This document shows positions 1-11,580 of a stretch of DNA of 64,000 nucleotides, piece after piece. Source of the DNA: Adiantum capillus-veneris (Eukaryota; Streptophyta; Polypodiopsida; Polypodiales; Pteridaceae); NCBI GenBank assembly GCA_014529385.2, contig CM043953.1, positions 94,707,342 through 94,771,341 on the forward strand, read 5' to 3'. Both the position numbers and the translations under genes were made by a program. Under the pieces are notes generated by a model. It was given only the letters and a program-made list of their open reading frames with translations, ran no database searches and was not told where the DNA came from. Numbering within the stretch: position 1 is the first letter of the stretch; each line of letters starts with the position of its first letter.

Positions 1-167
1 TCCAGGCATTGCCCTACCTCCCCTTGGGCACCTATTTATAGGGGTAGGGGGGTACCCACTTCCAACACTATCTAGTCATTGTGTATTGGGTCTTCTACTC
101 ATGGCAGTCATTGGGGGACTGATCGCCCCCTCTTCACCATATCTTGCGTTTGTGGGCTACTGTCTAC
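1..167 (+). repeat. Repeat cassette, copy 1 (left end outside window)
   Basis: This non-coding sequence occurs three times in the window: here, at 3,784-4,139 on the same strand, and at about 5,335-5,641 on the opposite strand. It carries a TATA-like CCTATTTATAGG near 31-42 and a G-run/C-run hairpin (GGGGGACTGATCGCCCCC) near 114-131. It stops at position 167 after GGGCTACTGTCTAC, exactly where the copy at 4.1 kb stops, and the sequence beyond is unrelated at the two sites. The cassette could be an LTR piece, a small non-autonomous retroelement or a LINE 5' region; none of these is proven. Confidence 0.6.
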
Positions 168-1485
168 GAACAAAGCTATGGCTCTTTGATACTTTGGTTG
201 CTTCAACTATGCTTTATGGGGTCCAGGTTTGGGGATCATCTGTGAATCATGACAGTTGGAGGAACATGGAGAGACCCTTGGTATTTATGATATCCCGGAT
301 GATTAGAGCCAAGGCCTCCGTACCACATGTGATTATTCGAGCGGAGGTAGCCGCCCCTCCTATAGAGATTGAGGCTCTTACCAGATCAGTGTCCTTTATG
401 CACAGTCTATGGGATACACATAGAGGCAGATATACTAGAGTGGCTCTTGAGTCCTCTAGACAGTTAGCGATGCAGGGAGACGCATCATGTTGGTATGGGC
501 AGATGACCTCATGGTTTCAGAGGCATGGTCTCAGCATGGATAGATTGCCTCCTTTTCAGTATTCCCTGGATGCACCCTCCCTGCCAGTCACACGGACGGA
601 GATCACTAGACTCATTCGTCAGGATCTTATACAGTTGGACATCAGGAGGACATGGGTAGAGCCGATGCAGGAGTTGGGCACGAAGATGGCTTTCTACAAA
701 GAGCACCTTCTCCAACTTTCGGGAGATGGGTTTGCGACTCGTCCGAGCTACATGGACACTCATTTATCTCATGGTCTGCAATGTGCTATTGGTCAGATTC
801 GCACATCCTCACACCAGCTGGAGATTGAGACGGGTAGATTCAGAGGGATACCACCGGAGTCTAGGATATGTCAACTATGCGGTAGAGAGCCAGAGACAGA
901 GCTACACTACATATGCCACTGCACTTTGTATTATGAGATACGAGGGCGCTTCCATTGCTTATTCAGGGAGGGTTTTGGACCCCTAGATAGAGTCATGAGG
1001 TATCAGGATCAGAGATGCCTTGGCTTATATCTACTTGAGCTACACCGACATAGAGATAGTCTGTTGAGTAGACATGGAGTACGACAATCGTAGAGACAGA
1101 TCACAGACTTCTTTGGATCGAGGGAGCCAAGAGACCAACCACCAGCACAGGGTTGTACCCGCATTCATACCAGAGGCACCCTCATTGACAGGGCGACTGA
1201 GCTCGGGAGATCGAGACGACCACGACCGAGACACAGGAGCACACTCCATCGACGGAGACTCCAGCAGAGGATCAGAGGCATTCTAGCACGACACCCAGAG
1301 TGTCATTGAGGGCCTACTCTACATTTTCACATTTCACATTTCACACTTCATTTTCAGTTTTCATTTTTTACTTTCAGTACTTTTTGTACTTGTACTTCAG
1401 ACATTGTATTAGATTCACCACTTTGTATCTGATGGTCTCATAGGTCATTTTGGCCTTTTGAAGACGTTAATTTATCATTTCATTT

Positions 1486-1490
<5 letters not shown>
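168..1490 (+). pseudogene. LINE family I, 5'-truncated copy: ORF2 C-terminus and 3' tail
   Basis: The reading frame 86-1,093 is a LINE ORF2 C-terminal region. It follows the reverse transcriptase and contains a cysteine/histidine motif near residues 263-280 (C-x2-C, then H-x3-C-H-C) typical of the end of L1-type ORF2. The protein aligns through most of its length with the copy at 36,540-37,600. The first residues, up to the codons at 168, come from the preceding cassette, so the start codon is not native. The frame shifts near 1,085; the other frame continues the ORF2 end (similar to 37,440-37,580). A 3' UTR follows and ends in a conserved hairpin tail. The copy is dead: no RT or endonuclease remains. 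Confidence 0.8.
1436..1475 (+). other. LINE family I 3'-end hairpin tail, copy 1
   Basis: CTCATAGGTC, a short loop, then GGCCTTTTGAAGACG. RNA pairing AGGUC/GGCCU gives a 5-bp stem. The same tail recurs at 23,856, 32,713 and 37,823. It is followed by an AT-rich stretch and a (TC)n tract. Confidence 0.65.

Positions 1491-1536
<46 letters not shown>
1491..1536 (+). repeat. (TC)23 microsatellite
   Basis: Forty-six bases of perfect TC dinucleotide directly after the LINE 3' tail. It may have grown from the tail of the LINE insertion. Confidence 0.95.
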
Positions 1537-1538
<2 letters not shown>

Positions 1539-1539
1539 G

Positions 1540-3783
1540 CTTCCGCACACGCGCACTCACATGGTGTCAGTTGCCAGCGTTGAGGGCGCTTCATCCGCAT
1601 GAGGTACTCCTCCCAAGGGATCACAACAGCCAGCGTTCTTGGAGAATCACCATCAATCTCAACAACCAAGGCTAGCGCTAGCACTTCTGCAAAGTTTCAT
1701 CGCGCGAAAGTTGCACAACAGCCTAGCGTTTTTGCAAACATCAGCGTTTTCATTTTCAGCCTTGCATTTTTGCATCTGCTGGCCCGGATCTGCATCCTCT
1801 CTCCTAGCGCTCCCTCTCTGCAACAAAAACGCATTGGAACCACCAGATTTTCCTAGAGTTTTCTGAGGCTAGATCTGTGTTTTTCTAGTCCCTTGCGTTT
1901 TTTGTCAGGTTGCAACGTTTTCAGCAAGCGTTAAACTTTGTGCACCCGCAGGGAGCGGCTTTTAACTGCCTAGAGTGTCTACTACTGCCAAGAACTTGCA
2001 GATCTACACCCATTGTCAGGTATCCCCCGAAATTGGCACCATTTTGGCATTGCTTACTTGCTGTTTTTTCTCTGTTTTCAGCCCCTTGACGGCTGAGAAG
2101 TGCGAGAACCCCCTCATCTGAACCTCTGCGACGCTCCCGTACCGATCGGTGGCGTAAAGGCACGCTGAAATCTCTGTTACAGTAGCATTTTCAGCACCCC
2201 TTTGCAGCGTTTTTTGGGCCGACAGCATGCTGAATTTTTGCCTATTGTGTGGTCGATCACTTCATTGCTCGTCAGGACACCATCCGGTGGTTGTCTGAGC
2301 GGTCATTGTGGACTGCTACAGCTTTGGAGATGGTACCTTCTACGGCAATGTGAGATCCTATTCCTTGATCCTTGGGAGATCCATTCATGCCAGCCATCAT
2401 TCGGCGGTTGCGCTCTCCAAAGGGGGTGGTGACTCGTGGTTTGCTATGGACACACCTATGCACTCATTAGAGGAGTTCACACGAGATATCGCCATGCTCA
2501 TGGCATTTGGGATTCTGACATTCCCAGAGAAGACACCACCATCTTGGGTGGACAGACACTTACCACTTGACCTCGACATGTCAGATCACTTGCTTACACA
2601 TGAGCATCTACATGGACTTAGGGAGAGGATCTTGGATCTCTTCTTGAACAGGTTCATTGCTTGGATCTACAGACTGGAGTTGGACTTCAGTGCTTTGGAC
2701 TCTCTTGGAGAGTTTACCCGCGAGATGCGGAAGATCAGTCATCCCACGATTACATCCGGAGTCACCTAGAGCTTGGCTTGGATGGTAGTGCAGTTGCTCT
2801 TCTACACTCCTGATCATTTGGATTGCTACCTTCAGAGTTGCTTACACTCACCCTCGGTAACCTTACAACAGACTTATCCCCCGACCTGAGCAGTAGGCCA
2901 CTCCCAGCTCATTCACATTGAGACCACACCGAGATGCGGTTTGTGGCGTGGATTCTGTTTTGGTTGATATCGGAGGATTGGAGGAAGGAGATACAGGCAA
3001 GACGGTGCAAACATCTTGGTTTGGCCTTTCCTCTTCTCAAAGATTATTCACAGCGTGGACTTCTCAGTCTGGCTTCCCTACTTCTATAGGATGATAACGA
3101 TGCAGATAGCTTGGTCTGACCACACCTCTTCTTAGAGGCCCTTCACAGCGCAGACTGTTGAGTCTGGATTTCCCCTCATCTTGGACTACCCTACCTACTG
3201 AGAGGACAGCATCCGCTGGTGGTCCTTGCAGTCTCTCGGTGATTGCTGCAGCTTACGGTAGCTCCTATAGTGCAGACTGTTTAGTCTGGCTTTCCTTGAT
3301 TCGGAGGACGTTTACGGTGCAGATTGCTACATCTCGCCTTCCTGGAGTTTTACACAGCTTAGCCACCTGGCCACACTGGGCTACAAGTTCATGCATTGAT
3401 AGGCTTCTGGTCATTCTCATGATGGTTCCACGGTTTCTCCATTTTCTCCAGGCGGTTTGACTACAGACACCACAGATCCTATTGGACAGGACACTTGCAG
3501 GTCTATCGACACTTCTTTTATGACAAGGAGTTGTTTTCACACTCAGTACGGGGCCTTCACGCAGTACCTTCACACTGCATTAGCAGAGTATAGTAGTTCG
3601 CTACACTGCTCGTGCCGGCAATTTACCATGGAGATCCCTCGGAGGTTGGGACACCCCAGACTGCTGCTACACTTGCAGAGTTCGCCGGAGTATTGTCCTT
3701 CAATGGACGTTGCAGTAGACATGTGCATCATTTGCCTCACATCTTCGGCTTCATGCGGATTGTTCAGCATCAGGTGCTAAGAG
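1540..3783. other. Unassigned repetitive stretch without a convincing gene
   Basis: No recognised protein domain. The longest open frame (2,308-2,769, plus strand, 153 codons) has no motif I can name and is treated as chance or remnant. TGGTGTCAGTTGCC at about 1,563 resembles a tRNA-iMet primer-binding site, so part of this could be the 5' untranslated region of an LTR element. Small hairpins of the form CAGACT-GTTG-AGTCTG recur at about 3,057, 3,151 and 3,273. Confidence 0.4.
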
Positions 3784-4139
3784 GGGGTGCTAGACTTACA
3801 CCTTTTTGCTGCTTCACAGGTCTAGGGCATACTTGTACGGCTAGTATGTCTCCCGGCTGGCCACCCATAGTCTAGGATGTACCTGGTCCAGGCGCCCGAG
3901 TTTGAGGCCGGCCGTCCACCTTGTCCGGGCGCCCTCATATATTTCCGTATATCATTTTCTTGTTGGGTTGTGGGGGATTTTTCTCGGCATTGCCCTACCT
4001 CCCCTTGGGCATAGGGGCAGGGGGGTATCCATTGCCAACACTATCTGGTCATTGTGTTTTGGGTCTTCTGCTCATGGTAGTCATCGGGGGCTGATCGCCC
4101 CCTTTTCACCATATCTTGCGTTTGTGGGCTACTGTCTAC
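3784..4139 (+). repeat. Repeat cassette, copy 2 (left arm of inverted pair)
   Basis: The sequence starts TGCTAGACTTACACC and ends GGGCTACTGTCTAC. It is homologous to the reverse complement of 5,335-5,641 and, in its right part, to 1-167. Shared blocks include GGCATTGCCCTACCTCCCC and the GGGGGCTGATCGCCCCC hairpin. The TATA-like block of the other two copies (CCTATTTATAGG) is deleted here. Together with the opposite-strand copy it flanks a LINE II ORF1 fragment, forming a fold-back structure of about 1.85 kb. Confidence 0.65.
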
Positions 4140-4149
4140 AGCAAGCTAC

Positions 4150-5120
4150 TGTCTTCCTTCTGAAGGGGGTCGAAACGGTTCCTTGTCGGAACCCACTGTT
4201 GCTGAGCTGGAGGAGGTCGGCCACCAGGGGGCGAAGTGTGACGAGCCTGTCCCTATCGACGGTAGCCAGACGCCTGCTGCCAACAGTTAGCTGTCTGATA
4301 TCTGGCCTCTGTCGAGGTACCAGCCTACGTGTCCTGAGTATCTGGCTGCTGGGCATGCTCAGCCTTGGAAGGCTGCTCATGCGCTGTGGGTCGAGATCTC
4401 GAGGACATGCCTTTGCCAGATGGCCCATCTGTCTGCAAATGAAACATTGATTCGGGAGACCCGAATACTCCACGCTCTTTTTGATCCAACCCCCACTCAC
4501 ACGAGGCAGCAGTATCACCTTCGGAAGTGAGTGTGTGTCTCGAACAAGAACCCGCACAGTAGGCAAACATGCGGCCTTGGCCACAACTGAAGCTGCAATG
4601 CGCGGTGGCTCCAGAACCGTCCCAAACATGGAACCAATCCTAGGAAGTAAAGGGAGATACTCTCTCCTCAGGTCTGGAAAGCAGACCGAGATAGGCAAGT
4701 CGGCCTCCTCAAGCACATTTGTAGAAGGGTCAAAACCATGATGCCATCGTCTGAAGTAAGCTTGAGCTGCTCGATACCAAGCGGGCTCATCGATATCACC
4801 TTGGCCGTCATCTCTGGATACTCGAACTCTATCTGGTAGTACCCTCTCTTGAGGATCTGGACGTCGGTGATCTTGCCCACATCGGAGAGGAGACGGGCTT
4901 GAAGCAAATCCTGAACCTTACCTCGACTGGGTCGAGTACCAATGATCTTGCAGATGACCGAGGTGGCTTTCAAGTGTTCCACCTAGGTAATCAAGCTCGC
5001 TTGCTCTTTTGGCGTGAGAGCAAGTCGAAGGGTCGGCTCTGCGGTGTCGGGCGAGGGGTCTTCTGTGGAGTCCCTCTAAGGTGGAGTTGAGGCCGCCATT
5101 TTGTGTCTGTTGCTGTAGAG
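4150..5120 (-). pseudogene. LINE family II ORF1 fragment (CCHC-knuckle RNA-binding protein)
   Basis: The minus-strand start is ATGGCGGCC near 5,100. The N-terminal block includes a stretch near 4,980-4,900 (IIGTRPSRGK, then DVGKITDVQIL) nearly identical to the start of ORF1 in the LINE at 57.8 kb. After a frameshift near 4,700 comes a zinc knuckle, CFICRQMGHLAKACPR (about 4,390-4,435). This arrangement, a DUF4283-like domain followed by a CCHC knuckle, is known for ORF1 of plant L1-type LINEs, which coats the LINE RNA. The fragment breaks off near 4,150, where the proline-rich part of the longer copy would begin. Frameshifts and stops show it is not functional. Confidence 0.75.
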
Positions 5121-5790
5121 AAAGGGAATAAGGCGACGAGGCGATTACCAATATTCTGAGAAAATCAGCCCACAAGTAAAAGGAAGGGCGTGATAGAAAA
5201 GGAGAGGGGTGGGGGGATTCGGGGAGGAAGGGGGAGGGCGCGGAGCGGAGGCTGGGCGGCAGGCAGAATCTGCCAATGGGGCGGGCAGTGGCGCAGGGGA
5301 TGGGCTGTGAGAGTGCGCGTGTGCGGAAGCAATCAACCTCCCATGACTACCATGAGGAGAAGACCCAATACACAATAACCAGATATGTGAGTCTATGACT
5401 GTGGAAGTGGGTACCCCCCTGGTCCCATAAATAGGTGCCCAAGGGGAGGTAGGGCAATGCCTGGAAAAGTCCCACAACCGAACAAGAAATAAACGAATTA
5501 TGAGGTTGCCCGGACAAGGTGGACGGCGGAACATTGGAGCCTAAATGCATATGCAAAGGGTGGCCAGCCCGGAGGCACACTAGCCGTATATGCATGCCCT
5601 AGACGTGTGAAGCAGTCGAGTGGTGTAAATCTAACACGGGCATGGCGGAGATGGCAGGCTGCGGCACTGGTGAGGCTGCGCGCAGGAGAGAGGGTGCGCA
5701 AAGGCTGGAGGGGGGACAGGTTCAGTCGATGGCAGGGGGAGGGGACATCAATAGCGAGCCAAAGAAACAGGTGGTGATATTTTTGCAGCT
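5120..5790 (-). repeat. LINE family II 5' UTR interrupted by inverted cassette copy 3
   Basis: Reading the minus strand downward, GC-rich 5' UTR sequence at 5,790-5,642 resembles 58,240-58,100 upstream of the other LINE II. It is interrupted at about 5,641-5,335 by the repeat cassette (TGTTAGATTTACACC through CATGGTAGTCATGG) and resumes to the ORF1 start. The LINE at 58 kb has no cassette here, so the cassette looks inserted or recombined into this copy. No clear flanking duplication was found. Confidence 0.5.
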
Positions 5791-5989
5791 GCTTTCTCTA
5801 TTTATTTATATAGATATATCTTTTTCTTCTTTTTTTGCTGCTGTTGTTTTCCCCCAATTTTCTTGGATTAAGCTTGGACCATTTCATGGCCAAAGAAGAC
5901 GGCCATTGGGACATTGGACTAATGGTTTGTCTGAGCCCGAGAATTGGCACTGAAGAAGTAGATTGACAGTGGATCAGGACTGTATGCTT

Positions 5990-7150
5990 GGCCACTGGAA
6001 AAGGTGCAAGATAGAATGCCTGACCGGAAATGAAAGTGCACTTGTGTGAGTGGATACCGACTTGAAGTCATTGTATTTGTGCCACATTGCATTTTTAGAT
6101 GTGGTCACAGTGTCGAAAGATGGTCAGAAGACCGGAGGGAATGCAATGGAAGTGATCCCTAAAATTTAGGGGGTTACTATTTTTGGGCCTTGAAATGTGT
6201 TTGCGTCATTAGCTCCAGAATGACAAGACTCAAGAGGAACATTTTATTACTCTGCCGCTAAGTCAATTGAGCAACCGGTTGAGATATTTTTAGACCCGGT
6301 AGGTACAAAGCGGGAAAACCATGCATGAGTGCCACTTGGCACACTTTTGGCTACTTTCCACCTTGAGAGTGAGAGAGGGCATTGAAATCTAGCGGTGGGC
6401 TCTTTCTGCGAGTGTGGTGGATTGTTGCAGGTACCAAAGCTATTGCGTGCTGCCCTCTCCTTGTCTCTCATGCATAGGTGGTTGAGCTTGCTCCCTCCTG
6501 ACTCCTATCTCTTATGAGCAGCGGTAATGCCCCACTAGACGGCTGATCATCTGACTTTATGTACAGCTGTGTGGGTTTAATGCTGAAACGCCGAGGCAAG
6601 AGCCTCTTTGTCCAAGAACAGGAGTAACTAACTGCTTCTCCAAAGCAGGAACAAGAGAGGGTGATAACCTCGATGTACGGGTACTAAAATTCAGCTCTGA
6701 ATCAGTGCTGTTTTTGGACTGTTTCGTGCTCGGAATAGTGCAAGAATTGATGGGAACTTAGCCCAAGGTATTGGGGACAGTACAGGGAATCGATTAGGAG
6801 TGAAAAGAGGTGGAAAACAGGTCAAAACCAGAGTTTACAGCGGTCTGAAATTTACAGTTTTGGGCTCGAATGGAAGGGTTTTGATCAGAGAAAGTGTTTC
6901 CCTACTTGAGATTTTGTTCTGGGCAAGTTATAGTGTCATTATGTTGCCGATATTTTCCAGAACAGGTGAAAATCTGCTGTGAACAGGTTGTGTACTTTGA
7001 AGCACTCAATCTTTGTAATTTCTCTACTCTTAATTGAAAAAGAAATACCGCAAGGGGCGCCGGACTTCAGGGCCAATCTGGTGTTGAGCGAGGATGTGAG
7101 ATTTGAAGTCTGTGTGTGAATGAAAAGTCCAGGCATTTAATTGCTAGAAT
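5990..7150 (+). repeat. Degenerate LTR-like repeat, family C, copy 1
   Basis: Shares with 58,260-59,470 the entry block GGAAAAGGTGCAAG (about 5,998), GGTAATGCCCCACTAG (about 6,520) and the polyadenylation-type block GAAATACCGCAAGGGGCGCC (about 7,043). In the 59-kb copy these blocks precede a gypsy gag, so this is probably a diverged solo LTR. It contains no coding sequence. Confidence 0.5.
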
Positions 7151-9400
7151 CACTGCTTTATGAGATCATAGATCTATTTCACTCATTCTGGTATTCCTTT
7201 TGCGCTTTGTAGTGTTACTTCTCAATCAGTTATAAGGTGGAGTTGCGGCCGAACTTTTGGTTTGGTGGAGTGTTTCTAATGTCGTATTTGAGCCATATGA
7301 TTTGAGCTTTGTGTTGTAATTTAATGAAGATATTAGAACAAATTGACATAAACCTTGAAAGGAATTGAAGGCTAAAGACATTTTTTTCACTGTGTTATTG
7401 GCAGAAGTGCATTAGGTTGGAGGCCCTGTACTTCATTTTTCCTATGAGCTTTAGTAGAGTTTATTAGGATGCGTCTTATATCCTGAAAAATCTGGCATTT
7501 TACAGGATCAGGGAAGAGTTTTTGAAACTGATCCTTTTGGATGCAAAACTACGTTTCTCTCGGAGTAACTCTCTCTATATTTTCTTTTCATCAAACTATG
7601 TTTTACGTTTTGGAATAGATTATTGTTTAGAGAGTTTCCAGTTTTGATATTCATGAATGTAGCTTCAAGAATAAACAAAGGTCTCCACAGGGGACTTGGT
7701 TTGCATCTTTTTAAGAAAGTCTTTCATTTTGACTTTTTCTATTTAGAAGCAAGGTTCCATATTCAATGTTAATTTTGTTCCACGAGGATGAACTGGACTC
7801 AAATTGTTAATGCTTTTAGAATTGTTATGGGATGCATGTTGCCAAGTAGAGCGCTAACAGCTTTGCAAGGAGATATTTGTTGGTGACTATGATGCTAATT
7901 TAGTCTTTTCACTACGCTCAATACAGTATTATTAAAGGTTAATCACTGAGAGAAGACATATGGTCTTTTCATGATAATTATAAAATCAGAGATAAAATGT
8001 CAGCTCGTGTACACACGTGATGAATCATGAATCAAGTGGCTAGTGATGTACTAAACACTGACAAAATGGAGAAAAAATACTCAATTTGTATCAATCCTTC
8101 AAATGTGTTTCTTCTTACCCAGAGAGAGCTTTTGGGAGAGAATAGGGCCAATTTCTTTTTGACAACAGGGTAATAACAGGATGGCTGAGAATCAATAGTT
8201 ACAACGTAATAAAGCGCTGATGGGTGCAGAAGGTAAAGAGGAGGAAATGGGTTCTAGTTACAAAATTGATGAGAAATGAGGGAGATGTAGGCTGAGAAAT
8301 GGGGGCAACCCAGTTTGGTTGGGTTGGTGAGAGATATTGCAATGCAACCTAGAGTGTTGCTTCTCTAGTTTTATAACTAAAAGATATGGTCAGAGATTAC
8401 CAATGTTGGCAAGTGCTTGTTAACTATAATTTGTTAGCTTCACATACCTTTGGTGGGCCAAAACTCTGGCTGGCCGCTGCATGTACAGTTAGGTGCCTTA
8501 CAAGGTCACGCATGCAATGGTAGGAACTCTAGAGTGTCTGAGGCTACGACAGGTGGCAAGGTGAGGTTGTGATTGCTAGTTGGTGGACCGAAGTCATGAT
8601 TGTATTTTCATGAGCGGCACATGGGACTTAATGTGAAGGACCTCCTAGCAAAAAGGATTGAAGTGGATGTTGAGTGGTAGTGTTGGCCATTGCATATTTG
8701 CCAAGTGAATTATTGCATGGCTTAAAGCCTTGATCATTCAATTTGAAAGCTTGTAGCACAAACAAATTGCACATATAGAGCTAGGTGTCCATAGGGATAT
8801 CTCTCCAACACATTGTCTTCAGTCTTGCACATGATCATCACATCACTCCATGTGGGCACGTGGCATGATTGTGACGTGTCACACTCACACTAAAGTGGAC
8901 ATCCCGCATCTGCGAAGGATCTTTGTCAATTGTCTAGAGCTAAGTGCATCCTTAACCATATTTGCTACATTGTCTTGGTTGAACAAACAAAACGATAAAC
9001 TCATTTCTTCACAAGAGCTATTGTGAGTAGAGAATTACAGTCTGACGGCTTGTGAGGCGAAAGAAGACAGCATATATAGCTTGGCTGATGAGGAGTTAGC
9101 AGCTATTCAAGAGTCACGATTCTAGAGAAGCATGGAGACTCTTTTAGGAGCAGCGAGCACCTACACCCTTTACTTAACAGACACATGGAGATAGTGTGCG
9201 ACTAGTCTCTACTCAAGCCTCCCCCACCAGTGCCATCGATGCGACTTCGAGATTCTTCACTGTCAGTATAACATGTGATACCATGGATAGACTATGCACA
9301 GGTAGATGACATGAGCACGATGGTCTAGTTACCGAGCATTTATGTCATGCTTGAGATACATTGGCACCTTTGTTGGCAAACGTATTTAACAGAGCCATAC
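7150..9400. other. Non-coding AT-rich stretch
   Basis: No open frame with a recognisable product, no long repeat unit and no RNA gene were seen in about 2.2 kb. It is probably intergenic or intronic sequence made of old decayed repeats. Confidence 0.6.
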
Positions 9401-9429
9401 GTGAAGGTTTTCTGAGTGTTGAAGCACTA

Positions 9430-9760
9430 ATGCTATTGTGCCGATATTGAAGGCTTGGGATCCTATGCTTCCTAATAACTATCCTACCACCATGATAGGC
9501 CACAGATTGGCCAAGCTTTATGCTTTTGTAATTGAGCATGAGCTGAGTCCTTGGGCAGAGAGAGAGGGTGTCCGAGCAGGAGGACAGGCTGGATTCAGGA
9601 AAGGTTTTTTTACGCTTGATCATATATCTACACTAAGAGCCATCATCAAGAAGGGTCAAGCACATGGACATCTTATCTATTGCTTCTTTGTGGATTTTGG
9701 CAAAGCTTTTGGTACAGTACCTACACCTTATCTTAGTCCGTTTGGATGGATGTATGCTGT
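9430..9760 (+). pseudogene. LINE family I reverse transcriptase fragment
   Basis: The frame at 9,438-9,764 matches the RT entry region of L1-type LINEs: a block around GHRLAKLYAFVIEHEL, then GGQAGFRKGF, then a degraded catalytic block (FVDFGKAFGTVP, where an active enzyme has a D-x-x-K-A-F-D type motif). It parallels 35,749-36,040 of the longer LINE I copy. The YADD block and everything after it are absent. Only about 110 codons remain. Confidence 0.7.
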
Positions 9761-10176
9761 ATGAAGATATATGGAGAGACCACTTCACTCTGATCTCTAG
9801 GAATCGAGAGCTACATCAATTGTGGCTGAGGCACTTACTACATCAGTATCTTGCACGACTTTTGGGACTTCCCAGGTCATCGTTATACTAGATTTCCCTC
9901 TGGTCATTTGGAGAGCTAGTGATGGGGGGAGATTCTAGATGTTGCTATGCAAATATGTCAGCTAGGTTATGACTTTACTATGGACAGATTTCCACCTTGG
10001 ACAAAGAGCTGCAACCATTGGGTGAAAGGGTGTGAGCAATCGTCGAAGGATTGTGGCTTTTGGCGAAGAGGCATGTCTCTAGAGCGATAAGTCGTGATCA
10101 TCCAAGCATAGGGGTCCTCCTTGGCATGGCACTTCTTATATCTGCAACTAGGACTAAATGTAATATTGTAACAAAG

Positions 10177-10500
10177 TCACAATCGTGACATTCCCTCCCA
10201 TTTAAAATGAGAGCCTCGGTTAAAGGAACGACTTTTGATGTTGATAGAAATCTGGAAAAGCATTGAATCTCTGAAATTCTTTAGTCTTTGAGGCATACGA
10301 ATTATTGGAGAGGATTTTGGATTGAGATAGCAATCATCTTCCAATAACGAGTCCCAAAATTCTTCAGAATCATCTTCAAAAACTGCCACTTCATGACTTG
10401 CAATTGGCATATCATCATCCAGTAAAGAATCAAAAAAAGCATAGTCATAGGTTGTTGAGCTAGATTCTCACTCTCAATGGCATGAGGCTATAATTGCTGA
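10177..10500 (-). repeat. 3' end of a Ty3/gypsy element with LTR start
   Basis: The minus strand ends coding with a short acidic tail (residues EDDSEEFWDSL) and RGSHFKWEGMSRL, a pattern common at the end of plant gypsy pol. A purine-rich tract follows (GGGAGGGAA) and then TGTCACGATTGTGAC, which looks like an LTR start (position 10,190 reading down). The rest of the LTR is not delimited. The fragment sits about 0.4 kb upstream of the first visible host exon. Confidence 0.5.
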
Positions 10501-10908
10501 GATGTCTTCTATTGAGGACAATCATTGTTTGGAGCATTTATCACTTGAATATTTAGAGGAGGATCTTCATGTGACATGAGGAAACATGGGCATCCACGAT
10601 CTTTATTTTTGATTCATGAAAATGTCATAATCCTCTAAATCTTGATGCTTGGTTCACATTTTTCTTTTGTTTGTACTTAGCTTTACAGCCTTATTGCACC
10701 TTATTTTGTTTTACGCTTTGTTCAGTGCCATCGTGCTCATGTGCAGGCTGCTTATATTTGTTTACAGGTTTAGGGGGCTCATTCTTGGTTTAAGGCTATT
10801 GTAGAACACCCTTTTGTCTTTTGTACTTGGATTAAGAAAGCTTGTTTGGGCAGGACAATATTTTACAGTATCAACAAGTATTTGTAAGCTGATTTTTTCT
10901 TATCGCAG

Positions 10909-10990
10909 GAAATTTCTTCGAGAAGTGTACAGTGGAAAGTTTTATGTAAACCTGAAAAGTGGTTCTCAGTTCCCTGGCTTGGATCTTTGG
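10909..10990 (+). CDS. C2-domain protein, visible exon 1 (partial gene)
   Basis: The acceptor is TTTTTTCTTATCGCAG ending at 10,908 and the donor is GTAAGT at 10,991. The 82-bp exon supplies the last base of a split codon and 27 codons from KFLREVYSGK to PGLDLW. This is the first strand of a C2 sandwich (SGKFYVNLKSG) plus the start of calcium loop 1. C2 domains bind phospholipid, often with Ca2+, and target proteins to membranes. Upstream exons must exist, because the exon opens in mid-codon, but none could be found in 1-10.9 kb. I could not assign the parent protein; plant synaptotagmin-like (NTMC2) proteins and C2-bearing lipases are candidates only. Confidence 0.85.
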
Positions 10991-11512
10991 GTAAGTTTTA
11001 CTGTAACATCAATTTTGTTCAACAAACTTGCCCTGCACAAGAGCCCAGTACCATTATGTCTGTTTTGAAGTTGTAACATGTCTCATACCGCAGTGTGCTA
11101 GAGAAAGTGCTTTGGTCCTAGAATCCAAGATAGGATGTGGCCATGGTCCTAGAAGGTCTCTGGAATCCATAGTAGTGTGTTGTCATGGCATAGTAGATTC
11201 AGGCTGTTGACAGTCAGTCATAATCAGATGTTTTTGTTTGGTTTTTTAAGTTTTGATGAAGAAGCTAGGCTTGTATCTAGAATATGGCTTCTTATTTTTG
11301 TCCATGAATCCTGTTTTGGCTTTTGTGAAGCTTACTTTTTTAAGCATCATATATTAGATCTATCCTTAAAAATTTCAAAGCACGACAGCTGCAGCTTTTG
11401 CTGCCTCAGGATGTGTTTGAGCTTGTTAATTATTTCTTCACTTACCATTCTTGCAGTCTGTTTTGGACACCTGTTTCCTTTTGGGTTCAAGTCGTACTGC
11501 TGTTTGCTGCAG

Positions 11513-11580
11513 GGAACAAGTGATCCTTATGTAGTCCTGCGCATCGGAGAATGCGTTGCCCGTAGCAAAACTGTCTGGGC
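11513..11580 (+). CDS. C2-domain protein, visible exon 2
   Basis: The acceptor TTTGCTGCAG ends at 11,512 and the donor GTAAGT begins at 11,581. The preceding intron (10,991-11,512) is phase 0. The exon encodes GTSDPYVVLRIGE through SKTVW and leaves two bases for the next codon. G-T-S-D-P-Y-V is the hallmark of C2 loop 1; its aspartate is a Ca2+ ligand in calcium-binding C2 domains. Confidence 0.9.

Noticed and set aside
1563-1577. TGGTGTCAGTTGCC as a functional primer-binding site
   Set aside because: It resembles the iMet site only in its first part and no LTR end could be shown just before it.
2308-2769. 153-codon plus-strand frame
   Set aside because: No recognisable domain, no conserved copy elsewhere in the window, and surrounded by repeats; kept only as part of an unassigned stretch.
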